A DNA stretch of 64,000 bases from Crotalaria pallida (lineage: Eukaryota > Streptophyta > Magnoliopsida > Fabales > Fabaceae): contig CM075653.1 of assembly GCA_037953625.1 (NCBI GenBank), positions 4,650,001-4,714,000 of the forward strand, in the 5' to 3' direction. A program made the position numbers and the translations under genes. The notes below the pieces were generated by a model. That model saw only the letters and a program-made list of their open reading frames with translations, made no database searches and was not told the DNA's origin. How positions within the stretch are numbered: the first letter of the stretch is position 1; each line of letters starts with the position of its first letter. Positions 1 to 12,229 of the stretch are shown in pieces.

Positions 1-111
1 CCTTTCTCTCTCTCTCTCTTTCTCTGTGTGAAACAAGAATCACCCACAACCGTTGATTCTTTCTCGCCCCATCACAACCGTTGATCTTCCGGAGATCAAA
101 TAAAAAAGAAA

Positions 112-132
112 ATGAAAATGGCGGCGCAGTAG
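112..132 (+). promoter_or_regulatory. Short upstream ORF in the leader of the C2 gene
   Basis: An ATG at 112 (second in-frame ATG at 118) opens a six-codon reading frame ending in TAG at 130-132, about 50 bases before the main ATG at 185. If the transcript starts near the window start, this uORF would be scanned first and could lower translation of the C2 protein. The transcription start is not known, so the effect is inferred. Confidence 0.4.
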
Positions 133-184
133 TTAGGGCATTACTGAGAGTAGGGGGCGAGTGAGAAGAGAGAGAATAACAACG

Positions 185-1072
185 ATGCCATCGCCGTCGC
201 CGTCACCGTCACCGTCGCCGGCGAAGGTGAATATGAAGATGAAGCAGAATCAAGTATTGGAGATCACCTTGATCTCAGCACAGGGGCTGAAACCACCGTC
301 ATCACCTCGCCGGAGATTCCAAACCTACGCAGTCACGTGGATCCACTCCGACAAGAAGCTCCGGACGCGAGTCGACAAGGTCGGCGGCGAGAATCCGACG
401 TGGAACGACAAGTTCCTCTTCCGCGTCACGCCGGAGTTCCTCGCCTCCGAAACCTCCGGCGTCTCCGTCGCTATCTTCTCCGTCGGCACCTTCCGCGACC
501 ACCTCATCGGCACCGTGCGATTCCTCATCAGCAACACCCTCGGTCCTTCCACCACCACAAGAACCGCGCCTTGCTTCTCCGCCGTGCAGATTCAGCGGCC
601 GTCGGGGAGGTTCCACGGCGTGATGAACGTCGCCGCGATGGTAATCGACGGCGCAGAGTTCCCGGCGCTGAAGTCGAAGAAGAATTTCTCGGCGATAGGG
701 TATCGCGATCTCATGGGAGAGAAGATTCAACCGAGCCGAAAGAAAACGGAATCGGTTCACTTCACCGAACCACAACCACCGAAGCTGACGAAGAACTCTT
801 CTTCTTCAATCGAAACGACGTCGTCGAACGCTTCTTGCGAGGAAGGTTCTTTAACGGAGTCGTTAACGGATGGAACAGAATCGGTTGAAACGGCGTCGTC
901 TAGCTCGAACTCGTCGCCGAGAACGGTAACGGCGTTGAAGGAATGGAACGGCGTTAGGGGAATGGCGGGAGCGGGGAACAAAGGGTTAACGGTGGGGTCA
1001 GGGTTCTTGTGCTGTTTGGTGGCTAACAGAAACGTTCGACTCAGTCCAAGTAGTGCAGCTATTGAACGGTGA
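185..1072 (+). CDS. Small plant C2-domain protein (SRC2/BAP-like group)
   Basis: This is a single-exon gene for 295 residues. The ATG at 185 is chosen because it is the first ATG in frame; the frame stays open upstream to a GTG at 161, but plants do not normally start there. Residues 2-12 are a Ser-Pro repeat. A C2 domain fills roughly residues 23-150: the first strand reads LEITLISAQGLK, then TYAVTWI, and the typical NPTWNDKFLFRV block, followed by DHLIGTVRF. Plant C2 proteins of this kind bind membrane lipids, often with calcium, in defence or stress responses. The acidic calcium ligands are only partly visible, so calcium dependence is uncertain. The C-terminal half is Ser/Thr-rich and low in complexity, ending in a hydrophobic GFLCCLVA patch. 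The coding region is GC-rich compared with the flanks. The family call is firm; the biological role is unknown. Confidence 0.85.
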   Translation: MPSPSPSPSPSPAKVNMKMKQNQVLEITLISAQGLKPPSSPRRRFQTYAVTWIHSDKKLRTRVDKVGGENPTWNDKFLFRVTPEFLASETSGVSVAIFSVGTFRDHLIGTVRFLISNTLGPSTTTRTAPCFSAVQIQRPSGRFHGVMNVAAMVIDGAEFPALKSKKNFSAIGYRDLMGEKIQPSRKKTESVHFTEPQPPKLTKNSSSSIETTSSNASCEEGSLTESLTDGTESVETASSSSNSSPRTVTALKEWNGVRGMAGAGNKGLTVGSGFLCCLVANRNVRLSPSSAAIER

Positions 1073-1456
1073 TGATGAATGGGGAGGGAAAATGAACGGT
1101 GGAGATTAATAGTAGGCAACTGTATGTTTTTCTTTTTTTTTTTTAATTTTGGTTTGTAATTTTTTTTTTTGTAATGTTTCTCTTGTTGATCACTGTGCAC
1201 TTGTTTGGGTTTTTTCTATTCTTTTTGAAAAATATAAAATTTTAGAGGAGAAAAAAACATCATAGGAGTAGGTGATTTGAGTTTTTTTATAATTCTAATT
1301 CTAATTTTGGTTTTCGGTTTTTGGTTTTTTTGAATTAAATGCTGTGATTGAGAGTGAGAATGATGAAGTTAAATTTCTCATTCGAAAAATGATGGCTACT
1401 GCATAATACTACCTCCTTTTCTAAATAATTCTAATTTAAGCAAAAAAAAAAAATTA

Positions 1457-1599
1457 CTCCCTCCGTTCCACGTTATGTCAATTTAGCCTTTTTAACTTGT
1501 TCCAAATTATTTGTCGCTTTAGGAATTCAAAGATGTATTAAAGACTTTCTTAATATGTGTGAAATTTCTAATGTGACAGTTAAATTGGAACGGATGGAG
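1457..1599. mobile_element. Stowaway-type MITE (Tc1/mariner), 143 bp
   Basis: The ends are inverted copies of CTCCCTCCGTTCC (right end reads GGAACGGATGGAG), flanked on both sides by the dinucleotide TA at 1455-1456 and 1600-1601. This is the signature of plant Stowaway elements. It lies about 385 bases after the C2 stop codon. Confidence 0.8.
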
Positions 1600-1601
1600 T
1601 A

Positions 1602-2165
1602 GTTATACTATTTAATTGTCATTTTAAAAATTCAATGTAACATTAATTAACATTTTTACAATTACTTCATCTAATTACTCTCTCCTATTCTATATGTAAT
1701 ATTTTTTTTTTGGCGAAATTCATTTTCATCAAGAAAGTAAAATAAGGTAGTTAGTGGTATTGGAAATGTAACAATTTAATATATTCTTTCAAAATTATCC
1801 TTATAATTACTATTGGGATTATAAAAAAGTGTTGAAATATGGGTCTTTTTGAAAAGAAATAATTAAATGTTATTGAAAATTGGAATATAATATTACAAAT
1901 AATACCAAACTGCTTTTCTTAAAAGAGTATTATAAATAGGATTGAAAAAAATAATAAGTAAGAGAATAAATTGAGAAAAAAATCAATAACTATAAAAAAA
2001 ATAAAAGATAAAATAAGTAAAATAACCATTATTAACTACAAAATAACTCTTCAAATATATTTTTTAATGCACGTGTTACATCCTTGTACCTCAAATAAAA
2101 AAATTCATGTCATGGTTTTCAAATTTAAAAAAGGCACTTGCTAAAACAAGCAGCCAAGTGAAGGC
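1602..2165. other. AT-rich intergenic sequence, nothing recognised
   Basis: Long A/T runs and no convincing exon. The last bases (about 2140-2165, CAAGCAGCCAAGTGAAGGC) recur at about 27683-27703 as part of a broken-up duplication described in the findings. Confidence 0.5.
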
Positions 2166-3965
2166 CAATCGTTATCTTTCATTGGGAAGTTCTTCGATGA
2201 TCCCTTTTTCCATTTACTGTATTTTGTTATACCGAATTCTAATATGCAATCCAAAATTGAAGTGTTGTCATGCAATCTTCTCTTAAATCAATAGAAAGTT
2301 GTCATTTAATTTATCTGTGCCATGTCATCATTTGAAGTAGTCAAATTTAATTTTTTGCAATTTGGTTCAACTTAAATAGTAAATTAAAATTTTAGTCCTT
2401 TGAGAAGTGAAGATGAGTTCTGGGTTTAAGAATTTTTTTATATAAAAAAAAATTAAAATTTATAATTTGTCTAAAAGTACAAAAGGACTAAATTACAATA
2501 ATCTAGTTTTTATGTTGGACTAAATTGCAAAACTTAATTTTGACTAATTTAAGTAATGATGTGACATACTTGTCTTAGGTGACAAGGTTTTATAGGTTTA
2601 ACAATGGGTTATATAGCAACCATTCAATTTTTGATTGCATGGTAGTAACACCCTTAATTTTATATGTGATTTTTTTTAACCCTTATTTTTAATCTTCAAT
2701 TTACTCCTCCCATTTAAAGTAATGTTTATACCAACTAATCCATCGTCACAATGCATTGCCACTACTTCGCTAACATTGATACTTGCACCCACAACACCCT
2801 ACTCTTTTTCTCTACGAGCATTTCCATCGTTATCAAGCCCAACCTCATGACTTTTATCTTTAAAAACAAGGCTCATCCTACAATGGTTCATATGAGTTTT
2901 ATAAACTCATGCTTTTGTAATGTTATTTACTATTTTATCCCCATCTCCAACCTTTAATATCTCTCATTCTCATATCCACCACACCACTGCCACCACCACC
3001 GTGCCATCGTCAAGTCCCACCGTTAGTCACTACCGCCCACTTCCTACACCATTGCCACTTGCTTCGTCAACCATCACCGTCCTCCATCCACCATCGTCCT
3101 CCGCCCCATCTCCTCCCTCCACCACCACCGGCTCCGGTTCTCACATCCGTATTGCTCCACCACTACCCGTAACCAGCTCCGCATCGGGTCATTACCGGGA
3201 GCTCCAAGCCCGAACTCAGAAAATGAAACCAAATGCCCAAATCTATCCATCCAACCCGGTGAGGTTGATAGGCAAGTCGTGGTGGTGTCAACTACCAAGG
3301 TTCCGAGTTTCAAAATCCACCGTGCAAATTCAAATCACGAAGAGTTGAAGACAAAGATCGTCGTGAGAGTTGAGCCACCGCCGCATTTGACCACCAAGAT
3401 CGCTACTTAAGGACGAAGCCGTCGTGTGCCACCACCGTACCACCGACCCCTACGACTTGTTTGCACCTTCTCCACACTGGCCAAAGGCTACCGGGAACCG
3501 CTGGAGTCTGAGATGGAATGTTGAGGGTGGGTGATTAATTTTAAATAAGGACAACTTTGTCATTTCATAATTTATTTTATTTGTTATTTTTGTTTCCAGC
3601 TTTTAATCTAGACCACTAATATTTTTTTAATAATAAATCTAAGGTTGTGGTTACTTGTTGCATCACATGTTTTAAAACTGGTCATTGCATTGCAGAGGGT
3701 GATGGGTGTAGATGGCAGCAACGATGGTGATTGACGTAATTTGAGATGGTGGGTGAAGATGCAACAACGATAGCAATAGTTGTAGTTGCAACAATTGCTA
3801 TAAAGATGATGATAGATTGTGGTGGATTAAAACAATCAGGGCAAAGTTGTCATTTTACTTTTCTCTTCTTTCACTCTCAACTCTCAAACATTTCAGATAA
3901 TATATTAATGGTGATGAGAAAGGAGAGCATGGAACTAAAAAAATTCAAAGCGGAACATTGAAGAA
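2166..3965. other. Intergenic block with GC-rich island, possible insertion
   Basis: Bases 2960-3520 are clearly richer in G and C than the surroundings and carry a 142-codon open frame (2920-3348, +) of Ser/Thr/Pro/His-rich low-complexity sequence with no recognisable domain. Comparison with 27683-27785 suggests the whole block is absent from the other copy of this intergenic sequence, so it may be an insertion, but I found no inverted repeats or TSD. I do not call a gene here. Confidence 0.35.
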
Positions 3966-4504
3966 TCACCCATCTCTCTTATCCCATACGAGGAAACCAA
4001 GGCCATATTGTGAGGTTTCGCTCATTAAAATAGAGAACAATAATGTTATTTGGATGTTTATATCTAACATTTAAATTCAATATTTGCTATTTTGAGTAAA
4101 GAATGATGGATCCTTCAAAAAAAATTCTTATTATTTTTACATATTTATCCAAAATAGTAAGTGTTAGATGTGGATCTCCAAATAACATTATTGAAACAAA
4201 AAAAATAGTATGACAATTTTTAACCCAAGCATGTATATTCTTAACACTCATTTTTTACTTTTCACGTCATCAACTTTTTAGAATATTCTCGTAGCTAACT
4301 GAACACTTCAATCTTAATAGATACTTTATATATTAAAAGGGTTCCCACTTCCCACATATTCATTTTTTAACTTATGAATAAACTTTGTTTTACTAAGCAT
4401 ATATGTTTATATAATAAGCACATATGCTTGTATAAATATACTTTTTATTTCTACTTTAATGGTAACAACTTCTCAGAAGCATAAGCAAATATCAACAATC
4501 CCTT

Positions 4505-4830
4505 TAAAAATGAAATTGAAATGTACTGTATATGCATTTGTAGGCTGAGATCATGAAAAGATTAAATTTACAAACCCTTTGAAAGAGTAGTAGCTGGTGA
4601 AAAAGAGGTGCTTTTATTGAGGACATAACTGTTGTCATCATTAGTTAATAAAATAATTAAGTCTCGTGGTTTCACCATCCAAAACTAACCTAACCAATGC
4701 CAAACCCTTCCCTTCCATACCATGATTTCAATTGAAGCACTTTTTGCCTGCTGTGCCACCTCATCACTGGTGCCAAAGTCAAACTAGCTTATTCAAACAA
4801 GCAGCAATCACACAGCCATAACATGCAAAC
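4505..4830. repeat. Intergenic segment duplicated at 34053-34380
   Basis: About 300 bases are highly similar in the same orientation to 34053-34380, with shared stretches such as GGCTGAGATCATGA, TTGAGGCATAACTG-like and TTTCAATTGAAGCACTTTTT. It lies just beyond the 3' end of the V-ATPase subunit F gene. It has no long open frame. It may be an old segmental duplication or an unrecognised element. Confidence 0.7.
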
Positions 4831-5069
4831 ATCAATCGGAAATTAGTGAATGCATGATCTCATGCTATTATTTCATCTGAAGTTGCTCATGACAAACATA
4901 AAACATTCGCCCATCTTGAAGTTCTATGACAGGATTTTAAAATTATCACCAGTTGGTACAGCTTATTTAAGCTACACAAATAGTAAAATGTACGAAAAAT
5001 TTAAATTAATCGCACAATGTACAAAAAAACAATAAACATCACAAAAACCGCAGCTAAAAATTGGCGAAT

Positions 5070-7693
5070 TCAGCGTCTGTCAGATGCCACCGATTCGGAA
5101 GAAAAGAGATACTTCACTCGTGAAAGAACTGAATCATGCGCAGGATCATAAGGATGGTCTTTAGAAGGGATTTCAAGTATTGCAGGAACGGGCTTGTTAT
5201 AACTGTCAACCAAAAACCTGATCATATTCGCAACCTGCACAGGGAAAGCAAGTGTAAAATCCTTTAATTTGTTGATGACATTCAGATATGTGGGGTAGGG
5301 GGGAAAAGCAACGTCATAACCGAAGCTCACATGCAAAAGTCAAATAATAAATAAAACGCCCAAACAAGAACGGAGAGCATGAAGAACATTGAATCTCAAG
5401 TAGGACACCACCATGATGCTGTAATGAGCCCCAAAAAATGGATGCAAACTAACAATTAAATCAAATGTGTAAACCAGATTACTTGGCAACATTTAAATCC
5501 ACAGGATAAATTTTAAAAAAATGGGACAGCTAATGAGAATATGAGATAATGGCATTGATGAATGATGATAGTGCCACATTGGTCAGTCCAAAAAAATACT
5601 ATCCTCTACTGTATTTGATAGCATTCGTTGGGAAACTTGGTCATTCAAAACCTCACATCTTAGTTTCGGAACCTGCTGTGGTAGATAAGAATAGATTCCT
5701 TCTAGAATTTCTCACAACAATAACTTTGATTACAACGCAGAACATGTGGTTAACTATAATAAGGGTAAGTTAACAGGCTTTAGGAAATGATAAGATCATG
5801 TTTCAGGCCCTAGGAAATACAATCAACAATTGCAGAAAGTGTACTCAATTAAGATGCAAGTGCACAGCAGCCACAACCATTTGTTTATAGCCATGAAATA
5901 TGACTTACATATTGGCTAATCAGCACAATTGCAACATCCTCTCTTGCTGTGAAATCTTTGAACGCATCCTCAATTTGTTTGACGGTTGTTTCTGAAAAAC
6001 AAAGCCAAGAGATAAAACATAAACTTACAATATTATCAATTATCAACTAGATTTCAACATTAACAACCAAGCCTTTTCCTTTAGGTGAGGTTGGCTACAT
6101 TGAACAAAAGACATCATAATATCCTATCTTGAATCATGTTTATAGACAACCCTTACTATATTTTTTCTTGAATCACATTTCACCTTCTTACTATGTTTTT
6201 CTTGGTTTCCCTCTATTAGACTATATTAACATAACAGGGCAATAAAATAAGTGGGAAATCTAAGTTGACACTATCAAAGGTGCAGAAAAGCTGATACCGA
6301 CTACTCCTTGAGATTTTCCTCCTAATCAACCTTATAGTGCTAGCCCATGCCCAACGAAATCAACAAGAGTATGATATGGAAAATTCTTGGAAGTGTCTAG
6401 GCCAATGAAATGTGCCCTTTACCTTTTATCATATAGTACCTAATAAGGAACAAGGACTATGCAAGAAGGTAGACATTTTTTATCGTAAAAGAAGATTTAA
6501 TTATAGTATATATGTGTGCGTGTATATGCACGTACATGTGTGTGTAGACCGAAGTAAGAACATAGACATGTGTTTTATTGGTATCTATTGATCTATCACA
6601 ATCTGCTCAGTAGCTAAACAAGCAGGGAGTCACTTCATGATTAAAATTTAACAAAAGTAACATTGTAGTTTAGAGGAGATTAAAACCCATGCACACAGAA
6701 CAGTCAGTAAAATAGAGTTCAGTGGCATACTTGCATCAACAATGAGGTAATTTGTCTTCCTACGTAAGTCAACATTGCCTACTCCAGCCAACAGAAACCC
6801 AACGACTGTATCCTGTGCAAAATAAGGAAATCATCATAAGAATTCGAGAAGTTTTAACTATTAAGAATACGAAGAATAACAATCAAGAAAAATAAAATTT
6901 ATAGTTAAACAGGGAGTTGATGCAGGCAGCATTAAAAAAAAAAGGAGGTTAAAGAATAAAATATCTTGACAGTTTGGGCATTAACATCACGATATTATTT
7001 TCTTTTTCAAAACCTAGTAATTCTTGCTTCAACTACTCAAGGAACCGTCAAATCATAACAGCCAAATTAGAAGCTATAACTAGCAGCATTCCAACTTCAC
7101 CTACTTGACCCCTTAACCCATCTTATGCCTTGCAAACAAGCATATCCCTCATATATCCTCAAGAACCTCCCAGTCCACTGTTTTTCTAACCCCTGAGCCT
7201 GACCTTGAACCATTCAAGACACTACGCCTAACCAACAAAGTAAGGCTTGGGAGTTGGAAGTCACGGGTTCGATCCTGGGCGCCACCATTTGGTGGATTTA
7301 AATCCCCTTCCCCTATCCCCGTAAAAAAAAAAAATTACTTTGCCTAAAAAAAAACAAAGTAAATCCTAAGCTTTTTCCTTTTCTACACCAGCAGCATATG
7401 TTACGATATCATTTGCTTTACCAGTATCTTTTAAACAAAATATTCAACAATCTTGCTCATGAAGGAAAAATCTGAAAAATTGAACTAAATATAATAAATT
7501 CTCTGAGCTACAAATTGAAGTAGAGGTAGAGAACCATAAATATGAAAGATAATTCCCCCCAATAATTATTTCATCCTTTGCAAGCTGAAATTTTAAAAAC
7601 ATTCAAGGAAATTCAAAAAGGGCATACCTCATCTGCGATCATGGCAATGAGTGCCGAATTTCTTGTGGCAACAACTGGAGCTCTGTTGGCCAT
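5070..7693 (-). CDS. VHA-F: V-type proton ATPase subunit F
   Basis: Subunit F belongs to the cytosolic V1 sector and is part of the central rotor that couples ATP hydrolysis to proton pumping into vacuoles and endosomes. Four coding exons on the minus strand join in frame: 7628-7693 (MANRAPVVATRNSALIAMIA), 6731-6812, 5909-5991 and 5070-5234. They give 131 residues, close to the 128 of the Arabidopsis protein. All introns are GT-AG. Family marks are GVGNVDLRRKTNYLIVD, TVKQIEDAFKDF and, in the last exon, ANMIRFLVDSYNKPVPAILE followed by IPSKDHPYDPAHDSVLSRVK. The start is the ATG at 7693, nine bases after a leader-intron acceptor. The C-terminal SSESVASDRR tail is slightly longer than in Arabidopsis. 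No lesion is visible, so it looks functional. Intron 1 carries a SINE-like insertion and the leader intron carries a MITE-like element. Confidence 0.95.
7195..7335 (+). mobile_element. tRNA-derived SINE-like insertion in V-ATPase F intron 1
   Basis: A box-B-like GGTTCGATCC at about 7268-7277 is followed by a short body and a 12-A tail near 7322-7333, matching tRNA-derived plant SINE structure. It lies antisense to the host gene, deep inside the intron. The left boundary is uncertain. It is not a tRNA gene: there is no cloverleaf and it ends in poly(A). Confidence 0.5.
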
Positions 7694-8610
7694 TTGATAT
7701 AACTGAATAACAAACAAGTGAAACAAGAAAAGATAGAGAGAGACTGTTAAACTAGCCATAAGTATTAGACATTGAATAGTATTATATTATTATCCATCAG
7801 CAACCATGAGTTAATCTAGAATCCTTCAATATTGGGGATAAAACTTTCAACAATGGGTATTTCATGTAAAAAAATAAATAACATACCCCCATTTCTCATG
7901 GGTACAAGGTTTTAAATTGCGGTCACAATCGCGGTTTCAGAGTCCCAAAACATTAAGTTGTGGACCATTGAGGTAAATTGTGGCTGATGCCAGAATTACA
8001 TGGTTCACTTATTTCCCATATGTTCTGTGTACTGAATTCAGCATACCGTGTACTGTATACCGGATTCGTAATAAAGGAATTCTTGTAATAATAATGCAAT
8101 AATAAATAATAACATTATGTCTTTCAATTGCGATCGCATTCCCAGATTTAAAACCTTACGCAAACCAAATTAACCCAAACTTGAAAATTACATAATCTAA
8201 GCGAATTTGAGTGCTTTCAAATTCGAATTCGCAACAACTACAACAGATCTAAGAGCAGCAATTACGTACAAGCGACACATGAAAATTACAAAAGAACCCT
8301 TACGACTAATCATCGAATCTCTCCAAATCAAATCAAATCAAAACAAAGGCATCAAACAACATTGATTCATTGATTAGGATCTGATGAATTGAGAAATGGA
8401 ATGCGAATCGGGGAACAAACATTCAACGATCAATTATAAATGCATCATCGTTGAAATTCGTTAAAAAAAATCTGAGAACAGAAGAAAGGAAAAGTTTTAC
8501 CAAACCAGATCGGAATGCCGGCGACAGGGACGGCGGAGGAAAGAAGGGGGAGGCGTACGGAAGCGCGTGGGCGACGGAGATGGGGAGAAGTCTGATGGGT
8601 AACGATTATG
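7694..8610 (-). other. VHA-F: 5' leader and leader intron of the V-ATPase F gene
   Basis: Nine leader bases (7694-7702) precede the ATG. The AG acceptor is at 7703-7704 and a good donor (TTTG|GTAAAAC on the minus strand) lies at 8499-8500, giving a leader intron of about 800 bases. The first exon, from 8501 to roughly 8610, is pyrimidine-rich on the minus strand, as is usual for plant housekeeping leaders. Its upstream end is estimated. Confidence 0.7.
7909..8158. mobile_element. MITE-like element in the V-ATPase F leader intron
   Basis: Inverted ends AAGGTTTTAAATTGCGG (left) and a right end whose complement reads AAGGTTTTAAATCTGGG enclose about 250 bases with alternating GCGGTC/GCGATCGC motifs. 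I could not align a clean TSD, so the superfamily (hAT is likely) is not settled. Confidence 0.55.
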
Positions 8611-8619
8611 AGTGCTGGC

Positions 8620-9304
8620 TAAAATTTTTTAATTTGACGAATATAGTTTTCTTAGTTTTTTTTTTTTATATATAAAGAATTTAATCCCTACATATCTTTT
8701 ATTTTTGCGATTTTAGTCTTTCTATCAAAAATAACAATCACAATATGATAAAAAAAATAAATAAAAATCACAATACTAATGTGGATAATTACGAAACACA
8801 TGTTGTTATTACAAAAGCTTATTTGAATTTTTTTTTAAATTTTTGTTCAAATAAAACTATATTTAATATATATTGAAAATTTAAAATAAAGGTTTAATTG
8901 GATTTTTAATCCTCTAATTTTATCAATTTGATGAATTTAGTCTCTTTTTTTTTTGACAAATTTAACCCATCAATTTTGAATTCGCGACAAATTTCATTGT
9001 TTCGTTAAAATCCAAGAACGGTGTTGATGTGACTAACGCTAGAACATATGTCAGCATCCCGTTGTTCTATGTAGAATTTATTTTAAACTAGCTCTTATCC
9101 CGTGCAATGCACGAGTTGTTAAAATTCATAAATGATTCGGTCCGGTCCGGTTTATTTATACCATAATTAATTATTTGAAACTTGAAAGTCAGCAAAAAAA
9201 ATTAAAAAAATTTGCCATGAGTTGTTGCCATTTGGATGGAATTAAAAAAATTTGCCATGGGTTGATGCCTATATTTTTGCAGTGACTATATCACTGATAG
9301 ATGG
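8620..9304. other. Intergenic AT-rich sequence with remnants
   Basis: No exon is seen. Around 8895-8990 the sequence resembles a decayed MULE-type inverted-repeat arm. A 29-base direct repeat (ATTAAAAAAATTTGCCATG...) occurs at about 9205 and 9240. The last five bases, GATGG, are the left TSD of the retroelement that follows. Confidence 0.4.
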
Positions 9305-10977
9305 TGTAACGTCCACTGTAATTTACCCTCGAAATTATAAATATTGTATAGATTAAATGAAATATTATGTGAATATTTTGTAAATAATCATCAAAGTGAA
9401 TTTTAGTGAAAACATCACCCAAAGATTGGGCCATTTTTCAATTCATTCGTTAATCGTTGGATCGTTCTCAAATTTGGAGACAAGCTTCCCAACCATCTTA
9501 TCTTCAAATCCAACGGTGGAAATTGTATTTGGAGGCCAAAAAGCCTAGGTAATCGATCACCAAAGCCAGTAATCGATTACATGATCAAAATTTCAAAGTT
9601 GACCAATTTTAAGTGAGATAATCGATTATCGAATCGTGATTACCACGACTCTGATAAGCAAAAAATAAGTCGCTTAGAAAACAAATGGCTGAGATTTCAC
9701 ACGATTTCAACCACAAATTTGCACAAAAAATCACATAGACACTGTGCTTAATTAAAGCTTGTTCAACCCTCTTCAAATTGATACCAAGTTTGTGTGATTT
9801 GGTGGAGCACAAAAGAAATTACAACCCTGCAAAGTTTGATGCTTGAATCTGAAATCTGAGTTCCAGATTCGTGAAGCCTTATTTCTTTGATTCGTGTGGT
9901 AAGCTCGAACATCCTTTGAGCTTCAAACTTGTTCTATTTTCAAGATAACATGTCATAGTTTTGATTCTAATATTTGATCACGAATTTTTGTGCCTTATTC
10001 TCTGCTCCAAATCGATCCAAACACTTGAGATAGGTAAGGGAGAAGTTATCCGGGTGCTAGAATAATAATCATGCAGCTGGAAATATAGGAGTTCCAAGGA
10101 ACTCAAGGGCAAAAGTGATTTTTATACAACTTGAATTGGAATTATGACTTGGAGGTCATTTCAATTCTAATTCTTGATTTGAGCAAACTCTATTCGTTGA
10201 ATATGTGTTGTATGAATCCCTGAATTGGTTTGTTTCACAAAGAAATTGAATTTCATATGCTGAGTTGTGATTTTACGATGTTTTATGCATATTAAATGAA
10301 TTAAATATGTAAGTGATGATTTGATTGCCTGAAATATGCATGAACTTGTCTAAATATATGTATTTTCTATCTGTTTTGTGTTGAAATTGGTTAAAGTGAA
10401 GTATACTAAAGATTGGTATGTCAAAACTCAATTCAGTGTGCATTCTACTGCAAGGTAATCGATTACCATGGTTAGGTAATCGATTACCAGGTACAAATTT
10501 ACACTAAAAAATTCAATTTACACGTGATAATCGATTATCACCTTATGGTAATCGATTATTATGACCCCTGAATTGCATTTGCATTTGTATAAGGATTATC
10601 GAATGTCGAGATAGAATAGTGAGAAGAAATAACTTAATGAAAGAGAAGTGGTGATTGGCATGGTCCCCCTTGGTCCCGAGTATCAAGGTGATGCACACGA
10701 GTTGCGATTATATGCCATGGGTGTGGTCCCACCTTGGTTCCGAGTATTGAGGTATGCACGAGAGTTGCACGTATCCACCCCAAAGTCTCGGTCCCTAGTA
10801 TCGAGCAATATCAAAGAATTGTGAATATCAAAAATAAATGTAAATAAATGAATTGTGGAAGAATGTATAAGAGAAGGATTCGGTGATTATGTTAGGTCAC
10901 TAAGTTAGAAAAGAATTGTTCATATCTATGGTGATGTTTGTGATTGTCTTTTCTAGCTTTTCTATGGTGAAATCAAG

Positions 10978-11540
10978 ATGGCTTTTGAGTATCAAAACAT
11001 TGCAAACCTGTCTCAATTGGTCAATATGACCAGTACTTATGAGAAGAGTCGGAAACAAAGGGCGACTGAGAAAAGGAACAAAAGTGTACCGAAGGCTGGA
11101 GGTCCTATTCGGGGAAAAGGACCGGTGCAGGAATCAAGACCCTATGCTCATCCCAATGCTACCGCAATAGTTCCAAGGGAAGCCATTCAGGCTGTGGATG
11201 CTCCAGTTGCCATTCCACCATGCCCTCACTGTGGGAAACGTCACCGGGGTATATGTTGAAGTTTTGTCCAAGACGGGAGAAAGGGGTTTTGCTTCCAGTG
11301 CGGGCAACTAGGACACTTTGTGGCAAATTGTCCTAAGAATGCTTTGAAAAAGGAGGTGCATGCCACTAGGGTGCAACGAGCAGGTGGGAGCCAACCCGCT
11401 CTGAAGGGAAAGTTGTACACCATAGATGGCAAAGAGGTCAACCCGGCTGATCTGACTGGAGGTATATACCGTTTAGCAATGTTTTATGTGATGTACTGCT
11501 AGTCTTGGTGCCATATGATCTATTCCTTTCCCCTACTAGT
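10978..11540 (+). pseudogene. Gag/protease remnant of a Ty3/gypsy retrotransposon
   Basis: The frame from 10978 (MAFEYQNIANLSQLVN...) continues after a TGA at 11257-11259 into CFQCGQLGHFVANC, a CX2CX4HX4C zinc knuckle typical of nucleocapsid. A short spacer leads to a decayed aspartic-protease active-site region near 11490-11540, where a Ser-Gly-Ala-Ile trace survives out of frame. Reverse transcriptase, RNase H and integrase are all missing: after about 11540 only noncoding internal sequence lies before the 3' LTR. The element could not move by its own proteins. Confidence 0.75.
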
Positions 11541-12229
11541 TACATGAAGAGACTGAAACGTCCTAGAATAGAAATGCCTTAGAAACTTTAATTACTCATC
11601 TCCACAAATTCTTTAGTAGCAACTTTACAAAGAGTGTCTCACTTAGGAACTTAACCCCTAATTTTGTGAGTAAAGAACTGCATAAATTAAGAAAACACAC
11701 GCAGGTTCAACCTAGTCGTTGTGGAGAATATAAAAGCCTTAGAGAAAATCACTAAGTGGTAGGATTTCAGTTTATGGTAACCAAATTCCATGATGGTATT
11801 GTCGTTTAATAAAATGTGAGGTTAGAACTGATCACTCTGATTCTTGCACCTGTTAAGTGATAATATTATCAGTAAACCTGACAATGATGTTGCTATTGAT
11901 AGATGTAAGATTGAGAGTGATCACCTTGATCTCTACACTTATTAATGGTCGATGCCATTGACACTTTTCAACCAAAGTTTAAACCAACCAAGTTAAACAA
12001 TTGAACCACGCTCTTCGTTTAGTGTAAGACTCTAGTGATATATTTAAGATAAGTGGGGGAGAGCTTAGTAACTAAGTTAAACCTTATCCGAAGGACAACG
12101 AGAATGAGATATGTACGAGCGAAACCGATGGAAGTTGATGCTAAAATCATAAGTTGTCATTGGGATGGTTCTCCATTTAAGGAACTGAACGAAATTTCGG
12201 GGACGAAATTCCAGTAAGTGGGGGAGAAT
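11541..12229 (+). other. Noncoding internal region and polypurine tract before the 3' LTR
   Basis: About 690 bases without coding potential end in GACGAAATTCCAGTAAGTGG and GGGAGAATTG just before the LTR start. The AGTGGGGGAGA run is the likely polypurine primer for plus-strand DNA synthesis. The missing pol genes were evidently deleted between 11540 and this block. Confidence 0.6.

Noticed and set aside
302..888. Open frames on both strands across the C2 gene
   Set aside because: They are alternative frames of GC-rich coding sequence with Arg-rich or Asp/Glu-rich composition and no domains. The C2 frame explains the region.
2920..3348. 142-codon Ser/Thr/Pro/His-rich frame
   Set aside because: Low complexity, no domain, no ATG context or splice support. 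Left as an unassigned GC-rich island.
5549..5773. 74-codon frame on the plus strand
   Set aside because: Lies inside intron 3 of the V-ATPase F gene, on the opposite strand, with no family resemblance.
7255..7290. Possible tRNA gene (GGTTCGATCC)
   Set aside because: Only a box-B-like motif is present; no cloverleaf, and a poly(A) tail follows. It is a SINE-like element.
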